Source of the DNA: JAXGPP01 sp964436865
GTDB lineage: Bacteria; Planctomycetota; Planctomycetia; Pirellulales; Thermoguttaceae
Assembly: GCA_964436865.1 (NCBI GenBank)
Contig: CAYTFK010000136.1
Span: 1-16,892, forward strand
Length of the DNA stretch: 16,892 nucleotides
Direction of reading: 5' to 3'
The translations under genes and the position numbers were made by a program. Each line of letters begins with the position of its first letter. Position 1 is the first letter of the stretch. The notes beneath the pieces were generated by a model. That model did not search any database and was not told the origin of the DNA. It was given only the letters and a program-made list of their open reading frames with translations. Below are positions 7,829 through 14,540 of the stretch, piece by piece.

Positions 7829-7989
7829 CGTTTACCGCGGGCCCGCTGGCGACGCGATGGAAGCGACGTCTCGCCGCATCCGGGCCGAACTGCTGCTCTG
7901 TGACGGGGGAGTGTGCCGGCCGCGCGCCCCACATTCCCCGACCGCCGCGGAGAACCTACTATTGAGGAGTGAGTAGAAAGGGTTCCTGC
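7829..7989 (+). promoter_or_regulatory. Intergenic stem-loop between the tandem paralogues
   Basis: The 161-nt spacer contains a ten-pair stem (one G-U): GGGGAGTGTG at 7906-7915 with CACATTCCCC at 7930-7939 and a GC-rich 14-nt loop. No T-tract follows, so a standard intrinsic terminator is unlikely. It could be an mRNA-processing or stability element, or a partial attenuator that sets the ratio of the two copies. The ribosome-binding site of the next gene (GAAAGGG, 7976-7982) lies outside the stem. No other feature is evident. Confidence 0.4.
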
Positions 7990-10344
7990 ATGACACGGAT
8001 ACTGTTCGGATGGGTTGGAGCGTTTGTGGCGGTCCTTTCTGCCGCATTAGCGTGCGCGCAGGAGGGAGAGCCGATCACCGCCCAACAGGTCCGCGAGGCA
8101 ATCGACGGAGCCGTCCAGTTCCTCAAGAGTCAGCAGAGCCGCAACGGCACCTGGCCGGACTGGATCGGGCACACGCATCCGGGCGGAGTGACCTCGCTAT
8201 GCACGTTGGCGCTGTTGAACGCTGGCGTCGAGACCAGCGACGAATCGATCCAGCGGGCGCTGGCAGCGCTGCGCAAGGTGAGCCCGGCGAGCACCTACGT
8301 CGTCGCCCTGCAAACGATGGTCTTCGCCCGTGCCGAACCCGAACGCGACTTGCCACTCATCGGGCGCAACGTGAGTTGGCTGGAGAAGACGCAGATTCAG
8401 GAGGGCGAGTCGAAGGGTTCCTGGGCCTACCCCGGCTTGAACGGCGACAATTCCAATTCTCAATTCGCGCTATTGGCCCTGTACGACGCCGAACGCGCCG
8501 GAGCCCGCGTCGACCCCCGCACGTGGCGGTTGGCCAAGGCATACTGGGAGCGAACACAAAGCCCCGACGGGTCATGGGGCTACCGGCCCGGCATGCCGGG
8601 CACCGGCAGCATGACTTGCGCCGGGATCTCGTCGATGATTATTGTCACCGACGTCGTACACGAGAACACTGCCCGCGTGGAGGGCGACCGGATCGACTGC
8701 TGCGGACAGGCCGTCCAGGGCGACGATCCGATCGAGAAGGGGCTCCGCTGGTTGGGCGACAATTTCAGCGTCAGCCACAATCCGGCATCGGGAAACTGGC
8801 TGCTGTACTACCTGTACGGACTGGAACGGGTGGGGCGACTCTCGGCTCGCCGGTTCATCGGCGAGCACGACTGGTACCGCGAGGGGGCGCAGCACCTCAT
8901 CCGCATGCGCGGCGATCTGGTGCTGACCGGGGGCTGGAAGGGTGTGGGGCCGGAAGCGAACGACGACAACGTGTCGACAAGCTTGGCGCTGCTGTTCCTT
9001 GCCAAGGGGCGCTGGCCGATCCTGATGGGCAAGTTGCGGCACGGCGAGAGGGATGACTGGAACCAGCACCCGAGCGACGTCAACAACCTGACTCGCTATG
9101 TCGAATCGCGATGGAAACGCGATCTGACGTGGCAAGTCGTGGGGCTTGCCGAAGCATCGGTCGAGGACCTGCTCGAATCGCCGGTGCTCTATTTCGCCGG
9201 CCGCGCCAATCCGCTTCCGGCCGATCCGGCCGTTCAGCAGGCGATGGCCCGCAAGCTCCGCGACTACGTCGATCGAGGCGGGTTTCTGCTGGCCGAGGCC
9301 TATTGCGGCGGGCAGGCGTTCGACGAGGGCTTTCGCCAATTGATGCGGCTGGCGTTCCCCGAGCCGGAGTACGGTCTGGCACTGCTGCCGCCGGAGCATC
9401 CCATCTGGCGGGCCGAAGAGCAGGTGCCTGCCGAGGAGCTTCGGCCGCTGATGGGAATCGAATTCGGCTGCCGCACGAGCGTTGTCTACGTTCCGCCGGA
9501 AGCGGCGGGCCGGGCGTCGCTGTCGTGCCTGTGGGAAGTGTCGCGGGCCGGGCGTGAACGGACCTACAATGCCGTCGTGCAGAAGCAGGTCAGGGCGGGA
9601 TTGTCGATCGGCATCAACGTGCTCGCCTATGCCACGAACCGGGAGCTGAAGTTTAAGGACGTGGCGGTGGAGAGACCCGCGGAGCATGACGCCAACCGGA
9701 TGGCGCGGGGTCGCGTGAATATTGCCAACCTCCGGCATCCGGGCGGCTGCGATGCGGCGCCACGCGCGCTGTCGAACCTGATGCAGGCGGCGGCCGAAGA
9801 GCTGAATGTTCGCACCACGACCGAGCAGCAGCAGGTCAGCATCACCGACGAGCAGGTGTTCAACTATCATCTGGTGTTCATGCACGGCCGCAATTCCTTT
9901 CGCCTGACCGAAGCTGAGCAGACCCAGCTTCGCACCTACGTGGAACGCGGAGGAGTGGTTTTTGCCAACTCGATTTGCGCGAGCCGCGCGTTCACCGAGT
10001 CGTTCCGTCGGGAGATGCAGCAGATCTTTCCCGACCGGCCGCTGGAGGCGATACCGGCAGACGATCCGCTGCTGACGCCGCGCTACGGTGGCTTCGATTT
10101 GAAGACGGTCACCCGGCGGGATCCGCAGCGCACCGATCCGAACGAGCCCATCAAGGATCTGCTGCGGCAGGTGCCGCCGGAACTGGAAGGGATCAAGATC
10201 GACGGTCGCTGGGTGGTCATCTTTTCGCGGTTCGATCTGAGCTGCGCTCTGGAAAGGCACAACGCGCTGGAATGCCAGGGCTACACGCGCGAGGACGCTG
10301 GCCGGATCGGGTTGAACGTGCTCTTGTACTCGCTCCAGCAATAG
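7990..10344 (+). CDS. Secreted alpha-toroid protein with two DUF4159-like domains, copy 2
   Basis: The 784-aa paralogue of the preceding gene has the same layout. The signal peptide covers residues 1-23 (MTRILFGW, hydrophobic core, ACA/QEG); a weak lipobox-like ALAC makes a lipoprotein possible but less likely. The toroid spans about 30-340 (FLKSQQSRNGTW, TQSPDGSWGY, STSLALLFLAKG). The first DUF4159-like unit is at about 362-552 (YVDRGGFLLAEAYCG, LPPEHPIW, GIEFGCRTSVVY) and the second at about 575-784 (LRHPGGCDAAPRALSNLM, VFMHGRNSFRLT, YVERGGVVFANS, LECQGYTREDAGRIG). I prefer ATG 7990 over the in-frame GTG 7969 because it has GAAAGGG 7 nt upstream and gives a cleaner signal peptide. No DxDD cyclase motif is seen. 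The second unit matches the usual DUF4159 pattern more closely than copy 1 does. It is probably exported and may form a hetero-complex with copy 1. Confidence 0.92.
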   Translation: MTRILFGWVGAFVAVLSAALACAQEGEPITAQQVREAIDGAVQFLKSQQSRNGTWPDWIGHTHPGGVTSLCTLALLNAGVETSDESIQRALAALRKVSPASTYVVALQTMVFARAEPERDLPLIGRNVSWLEKTQIQEGESKGSWAYPGLNGDNSNSQFALLALYDAERAGARVDPRTWRLAKAYWERTQSPDGSWGYRPGMPGTGSMTCAGISSMIIVTDVVHENTARVEGDRIDCCGQAVQGDDPIEKGLRWLGDNFSVSHNPASGNWLLYYLYGLERVGRLSARRFIGEHDWYREGAQHLIRMRGDLVLTGGWKGVGPEANDDNVSTSLALLFLAKGRWPILMGKLRHGERDDWNQHPSDVNNLTRYVESRWKRDLTWQVVGLAEASVEDLLESPVLYFAGRANPLPADPAVQQAMARKLRDYVDRGGFLLAEAYCGGQAFDEGFRQLMRLAFPEPEYGLALLPPEHPIWRAEEQVPAEELRPLMGIEFGCRTSVVYVPPEAAGRASLSCLWEVSRAGRERTYNAVVQKQVRAGLSIGINVLAYATNRELKFKDVAVERPAEHDANRMARGRVNIANLRHPGGCDAAPRALSNLMQAAAEELNVRTTTEQQQVSITDEQVFNYHLVFMHGRNSFRLTEAEQTQLRTYVERGGVVFANSICASRAFTESFRREMQQIFPDRPLEAIPADDPLLTPRYGGFDLKTVTRRDPQRTDPNEPIKDLLRQVPPELEGIKIDGRWVVIFSRFDLSCALERHNALECQGYTREDAGRIGLNVLLYSLQQ

Positions 10345-10355
10345 GCCGCACTTCC

Positions 10356-11714
10356 ATGACCAAACGCCTCCACCGCGACTGGCTGGCGCTTGTGCTCGTG
10401 GCGTTGGCCGTGCGAGGGGGCGTGCTTGCCGCGCGTTTTGAGTCGCTCGGTAGCGATCCCGATGGGTATCGCCGGCTGGCGGTGAACGTTGTCAGGCACG
10501 GCGTGCTGGGGCACGGCGAGGTGCCGAGCGCGTTTCGCCCGCCACTCTACCCATTGATGGTGGCGGCCTGCGAGATCGTAAGCCGCGACGATCGCTGGGC
10601 GCTGGCTGCACTCCACCTGGGGGCGGGCGCGGCGACGGTCTTGCTGACTTTCCATCTGGGCCGACGCTGGGGGCTACAGGGGTGGGCTTGGGCGGCGGCG
10701 CTGGTGGTGGCGGTCGATCCGCTATTGCTCATGCAGTCGACGCTGGTGATGACCGAGACGCTGGCGGCATTGCTGGCGGTGGTGTCGTTGGCGGCGATCA
10801 CCTGGTATGGGAAAAATACCACTTGGCGGCGGGCGGCAGCGGCGGGGGGCTCGATCGGACTGGCGGCGCTCTGCCGGCCGACATTTTTCCCCTGGGCCGC
10901 GGCAGTGGCCGGATGGCTCGTGATCGAGAGTTGTTGGAGCAAGTCGACCGGTAGCGAGCGTTCACGCGGTACTGCGGCGGGCGGGATGATCGTGCCGCAA
11001 TGGAGAAAGGGAGTGGGAGGCGCCCTGGCGCTGCTCGTTGGCGTTTTCATCGTGATGTCTCCGTGGGCGATCCGCAACCAGGTTCATTTCGGCAAGCCGA
11101 TCCTGGCGACGACGCACGGCGGTTATACGCTGCTGTTGGGCAACAACCCGTCGTTTTATGAATACCTCCGCTCGGGCGGCTGGGGAGAGGTGTGGTGGTC
11201 GGACGAACTCGATGCCGAGTTGGGCCGCCGGTTGACGAGCGGCCAGCCGAGCGACGAACTTCGCAACGATCGGCTCGCCTATGACGAGGCGAAACGGAAT
11301 ATCCGCCGCGAGCCGGCCATGTTTCTCTATGCTTCGCTGGTTCGCGTGGGACGACTGTGGAGCGTGCTGCCGCACCAGGTCTCCGAGGGCGAATCGGTTC
11401 TCGGCCGGCTGGCGCGGTACTCGGTCGGTTTGTGGTACGCGGCGGTGCTCGGGTTGGCAGCATTGGGCGCGGTTGCGCTGGCGCGGCAGTCGGTCGGCAT
11501 TTCAGCCGCCGCCGTGCGGGGCTGGATCGCCGCGATGCTATTGGTGCTTTCGTTCACCGCGGTCCACGCCGTTTACTGGACCGACATGCGGATGCGTGCT
11601 CCGCTCATGCCGGTGGTGGCCCTGGCGGCAGGGGCTGGTCTGCGCCGGTTGCTTGAGGGCGGAGGACCACGGGCCAGCGGTTCCTCGTCCGGCACCAGCA
11701 ATGATTTGCTGTGA
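10356..11714 (+). CDS. GT39/ArnT-like polytopic membrane glycosyltransferase
   Basis: The 452-aa integral membrane protein has about eight or more hydrophobic helices. The first loop after helix 1 has GSDPDGYRRLAVNVVRHG, where D34/D36 and Y38 match the acidic motif in the first periplasmic loop of PMT/ArnT-type (GT-C fold) enzymes. RPPLYPLMVA, MTETLAALLA and LCRPTFFPWA are further family marks, and the C-terminal TDMRMRAPLMPVVALAAG resembles the late RY-lPi-P segment. Such enzymes move a sugar from a polyprenyl-phosphate donor to a protein or lipid on the outer face of the inner membrane. The ATG is 11 nt after the stop of the DUF4159 paralogue, indicating one transcript and a possible role in glycosylating the exported products. 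The open frame extends 127 codons upstream, but that part overlaps the DUF4159 coding region and is rejected. No strong ribosome-binding site is seen, which fits translational coupling. Confidence 0.88.
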   Translation: MTKRLHRDWLALVLVALAVRGGVLAARFESLGSDPDGYRRLAVNVVRHGVLGHGEVPSAFRPPLYPLMVAACEIVSRDDRWALAALHLGAGAATVLLTFHLGRRWGLQGWAWAAALVVAVDPLLLMQSTLVMTETLAALLAVVSLAAITWYGKNTTWRRAAAAGGSIGLAALCRPTFFPWAAAVAGWLVIESCWSKSTGSERSRGTAAGGMIVPQWRKGVGGALALLVGVFIVMSPWAIRNQVHFGKPILATTHGGYTLLLGNNPSFYEYLRSGGWGEVWWSDELDAELGRRLTSGQPSDELRNDRLAYDEAKRNIRREPAMFLYASLVRVGRLWSVLPHQVSEGESVLGRLARYSVGLWYAAVLGLAALGAVALARQSVGISAAAVRGWIAAMLLVLSFTAVHAVYWTDMRMRAPLMPVVALAAGAGLRRLLEGGGPRASGSSSGTSNDLL

Positions 11715-12081
11715 CTTGGCCGAGCGAGATGCAACATTGTTGCATCGATGCGAAACGCCCCTGAGCGCGACCGATTTTTTACGTCGCGGGGCGTGGCGGT
11801 AAGTTGAAGGGAGGCAGGGGTTAAGCGCCGAGCGGATGAACGAAGACCGACAGCCGCATTAAGGTTAGTGTTTCGGTTCACAATGGTTCTCCCCATTCAG
11901 AGAGTGGTGATCGCTGTGAAGGCAAGATCGCCCAAAGTGGGATACTGTTCACATGAATATTAGTATACACTAAATCACTATCTCTTGTCAAGGGGTAATC
12001 TGGTCCGCGGAGGCGAATTTGCCGGCCTTTAGAGCGCCGGCCGAGGGTGGTGCGGGAGGCATGGCGCGCCGCGGTGCGAGA
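11715..12081. other. Non-coding stretch with palindromes and an AT-rich patch
   Basis: No convincing gene lies here. Just after the glycosyltransferase stop is the palindrome GATGCAACATTGTTGCATC (11728-11746; nine-base arms about one central T), overlapped by a second palindrome GCATCGATGC (11742-11751). A split stem CGCCC/GGGCG plus CGCGAC/GTCGCG (11756-11793) carries a T6 run in its loop. From about 11945 to 11995 base composition turns AT-rich, unlike the rest of the window, with the dyad TTAGT/ACTAA (11960-11964/11969-11973) around GTATAC. GCCGGC/GCCGGC (12021-12026/12036-12041) forms another stem. The set suggests transcript end signals followed by an operator or promoter region. Confidence 0.45.
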
Positions 12082-12110
12082 TATAATAGGAGAGCCGCCC
12101 GAGGGGCGGC
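12082..12110 (+). promoter_or_regulatory. TATAAT box and 5' hairpin before the toroid gene
   Basis: A perfect TATAAT lies at 12082-12087; no good -35 is seen 16-18 nt before it. The expected transcript start, about 12094, coincides with the first base of a perfect hairpin GCCGCCC-GAG-GGGCGGC (12094-12110). The possible Shine-Dalgarno GAGGGG (12101-12106) for the TTG start at 12114 lies in the loop and 3' arm of this hairpin, so folding would hide it. Confidence 0.4.
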
Positions 12111-12113
12111 GGG

Positions 12114-13733
12114 TTGCCTATAGCCGTCGAGTGCCGGTTTGTGCCCGATTTGCCATTCGAGACGCCTGATTTTCCGCGGGGGGACGAGAGGGCCCATGCG
12201 GACGGCTCTGCGCGGTTGTCGGTGCGGGCGATTCCTGCGGCAAATGCGGTAGAACCGGTCGTGCCGCCCGATTTGCCAGGGGAGGAGGAAGGCGATCGGC
12301 GGTGGAAGAAGTGGATTCCGGACGGCGAGACGGTGGCGAGCTGTATCACCAGCGCCGTGCTCCACGCGTCGCTGCTGGTGATCCTGGCGCTGGCGATCGA
12401 GGCGGCGGGGCGCACCGGTTCTCTGGAGGGGACGCTGACGGCCGAGATGCTCGGGCCATCGGAGAGCGAGAGCCTGGAGACGGAGCCGTTTGATTCGCCG
12501 CTGGCGACCGCGCCGGAGACGGGGGGGCAATTCGCCTCGCTGCCGATAATCGACGCACCGTCGGTGGCGATCGAGCCGGCCGTGACGAGCGAGGGGCCGG
12601 TTGTAACGCCGTCGACCGTGGCCGACGTGCTGGGGGCGAAACCGGACGACTTGCTGCTGACTCCGCGGCCCGAGGCGGGGAGCCTGGGGAACCGCGGCGC
12701 GCGGGCGCGGGCCGCACTCTTGGGCGAGGGAGACGGCGGACCGTCGCGCCAGAGTGAGGCCGCGGTCGAGGCTGGCTTGCGGTGGCTGGCGGCGCACCAG
12801 TTGGAGGACGGCAGTTGGCACTTCGATCACCGCGAGAGCTGGTGCAAGGGACAGTGCCGAAATCCGGGGAAGGAACCGAGCACCACCGGCGCGACGGGGC
12901 TTAGCCTGCTGGCGTTTCTGGGGGCCGGTTACACGCATCGCGAGGGCGAGCATCGCCGGGTGATCCGCGACGGGCTCTACTACCTGGAGCGAACCGCGAT
13001 GCAGACGCCCAACGGCATTGATCTGCAGGAAGGGACGATGTATGCGCAGGGGATCGCCACGCTGGCGCTCTGCGAGGCGTACGCGCTGACCCAGGATCCG
13101 GCGCTGAAGGACCTGGCCCAGCGATCGGTCGACTTCATTGTGTACGCGCAGGACAAGCAGGGGGGCGGCTGGCGATACACGCCCGGCTCCCGCGGCGACA
13201 CGACGGTGACCGGCTGGCAGGTGATGGCGCTGAAGAGCGGCCGCATGTCGGGGCTATCGGTGCCGCGTTCGACGTGGTACCTGGTCGAGAAGTTCCTCGA
13301 CAGCGTGCAGGCGGATCAGGGGGCGGCCTACGGATACCTGAACCCGGAACCGCGTCCGAGTTGCACGGCGATCGGCCTGTTGTGCCGGATGTATGACGGG
13401 TGGCAGCCCGACCGCCCGGCGTTGGCCCGGGGGGTCAAGCTGTTGTCGGACGTGAAGCCGTCGCCGCAGGACGTGTACTTCAACTATTACGCGACGCAGG
13501 TGATGTTTCACTGGGGCGGGTCGGATTGGAAGAGGTGGAACCGGACGCTCCGCGAGTACCTGGTGAAGACCCAGGCGACGGAGGGGCACGAGTCGGGGAG
13601 CTGGTATTTCGAGGATCCGCACGCCCGGTCGGGCGGCCGCCTGTACTGCACGGCGATGTCGGTGATGACCTTGGAAGTGTATTACCGATATCTGCCGATC
13701 TATGACCGCGGCGCGGTCGAGGGACGACGCTGA
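12114..13733 (+). CDS. Membrane-anchored prenyltransferase/squalene-oxidase-repeat (alpha-toroid) protein
   Basis: The 539-aa protein has three parts. Residues 1-75 are a charged, proline-rich N-terminus. Residues about 76-97 are one membrane helix (SCITSAVLHASLLVILALAI). A low-complexity linker rich in S, E, T and P (about 100-210) leads to a toroid domain at about 216-532. The toroid shows RWLAAHQLEDGSWHF, GGGWRYTPGSRGDTTVTGW, FNYYATQVMFHWGG and a final YCTAMSVMTLEVYYRYLP. No DxDD cyclase motif is present, so enzymatic function is open; such proteins are abundant and uncharacterised in planctomycetes. The topology predicts a cytoplasmic N-terminus and a periplasmic toroid. The start is uncertain: TTG 12114 is the longest option, and GTG 12141 (codon 10) is an alternative that would escape the upstream hairpin. 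The following HisA-like gene begins 33 nt after its stop. Confidence 0.86.
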   Translation: MPIAVECRFVPDLPFETPDFPRGDERAHADGSARLSVRAIPAANAVEPVVPPDLPGEEEGDRRWKKWIPDGETVASCITSAVLHASLLVILALAIEAAGRTGSLEGTLTAEMLGPSESESLETEPFDSPLATAPETGGQFASLPIIDAPSVAIEPAVTSEGPVVTPSTVADVLGAKPDDLLLTPRPEAGSLGNRGARARAALLGEGDGGPSRQSEAAVEAGLRWLAAHQLEDGSWHFDHRESWCKGQCRNPGKEPSTTGATGLSLLAFLGAGYTHREGEHRRVIRDGLYYLERTAMQTPNGIDLQEGTMYAQGIATLALCEAYALTQDPALKDLAQRSVDFIVYAQDKQGGGWRYTPGSRGDTTVTGWQVMALKSGRMSGLSVPRSTWYLVEKFLDSVQADQGAAYGYLNPEPRPSCTAIGLLCRMYDGWQPDRPALARGVKLLSDVKPSPQDVYFNYYATQVMFHWGGSDWKRWNRTLREYLVKTQATEGHESGSWYFEDPHARSGGRLYCTAMSVMTLEVYYRYLPIYDRGAVEGRR

Positions 13734-13766
13734 CGCGGCAGCTCCAGGAATGCGAGCGCCAAATCG

Positions 13767-14540
13767 ATGAAGATCCTGCCGGTGATCGATCTCATGCAGG
13801 GTTGCGTGGTCCGGGGCATCGGCGGGCGGCGCGAGGAGTACCGCCCGATCGAGAGCCGGCTCGCCGCGGACAGTCGGCCGATAAGCATCGGCCGGGCGCT
13901 GGCCGCGATGGGGTTCGACGAGGTCTACGTCGCCGATCTCGACGCCATCGCCGGGCGCGATCCGGCGTGGAGCGTCTACGATTGCCTGGCGGAGTGCGGG
14001 CTGCGATTGCAGATCGACGCCGGGTTGGGCGATATGGCGCGCGGCGAAATGATGCGCGGTTTTGTTGAGGGCTGCCAGGGGGTGACGGGGGTGATTGTCG
14101 GTTTGGAGACGCTCAGTGCGGCGGAGGTACTTCCGCACTTGGTTGGCCGGTTTGGACCGGAGAGGCTCGTCTTCAGCCTGGATCTCAAGTCGGGGAAGGC
14201 GTTGCGGGAATTCCCGGGATTGGCGACGGGCGCGCGGGAGGCGATTGCCGATTGGGCATGGGAGGGGGGAGTGCGGCGGATCCTGGTGCTCGACCTGGCG
14301 AGAGTGGGGCTGGGGCAAGGCGCGGGGACGGAAGCGATCTGCCGCCGGATCCGCGCGCGGCATCCCGATTGTTGGCTGTCGGCCGGTGGCGGCGCGAGCG
14401 GATTGGAGAGCCTTCGGTCGCTTCACGCCGCCGGGTGCGACGAGGTCCTGGTGGCGTCGGCGTTGCACGACGGCCGAGTGGGGCCCGCGGAGCTAGCGGC
14501 CGCCAGCCAATGGAAACGGCGGGTGGTTAAGGAGCGATGA
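13767..14540 (+). CDS. HisA/HisF-related TIM-barrel protein (COG1411-like)
   Basis: The 257-aa protein is a (beta-alpha)8 barrel of the His_biosynth family. ILPVIDLMQGCVVRGIGG places Asp8 where HisA has its catalytic aspartate, VFSLDL gives a second central Asp139, and ADLDAI is a typical strand 2. The phosphate-binding loops SAGGGAS (205-211) and DEVLVASALHDGR (225-237) are kept. It differs from true HisA: GGRREEYRPI after strand 1 and LDLARVGLGQG in place of the HisA TDI-DGT-G segment. These fit the HisA-related COG1411 group known from archaea and planctomycetes, whose reaction is not settled. I recall relatives tied to methanopterin-linked C1 metabolism, but no such genes are visible here. 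No other his genes are nearby, so histidine synthesis is unlikely to be its role. The ATG is supported by the conserved MKILPVIDL start. Confidence 0.85.
   Translation: MKILPVIDLMQGCVVRGIGGRREEYRPIESRLAADSRPISIGRALAAMGFDEVYVADLDAIAGRDPAWSVYDCLAECGLRLQIDAGLGDMARGEMMRGFVEGCQGVTGVIVGLETLSAAEVLPHLVGRFGPERLVFSLDLKSGKALREFPGLATGAREAIADWAWEGGVRRILVLDLARVGLGQGAGTEAICRRIRARHPDCWLSAGGGASGLESLRSLHAAGCDEVLVASALHDGRVGPAELAAASQWKRRVVKER

Noticed and set aside
8572..10341. 589-codon open frame on the minus strand opposite the second paralogue
   Set aside because: It is the same kind of antisense shadow. The similarity of the two antisense frames follows from the paralogy of the real genes.
9975..10355. 127-codon upstream extension of the glycosyltransferase
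   Set aside because: It overlaps the end of the DUF4159 gene in another frame and would place a charged, unrelated sequence before the first membrane helix.
13254..14468. 404-codon minus-strand frame across the membrane toroid and HisA-like genes
   Set aside because: Both plus-strand genes are well supported; the antisense product is low-complexity and rich in Arg and Pro.
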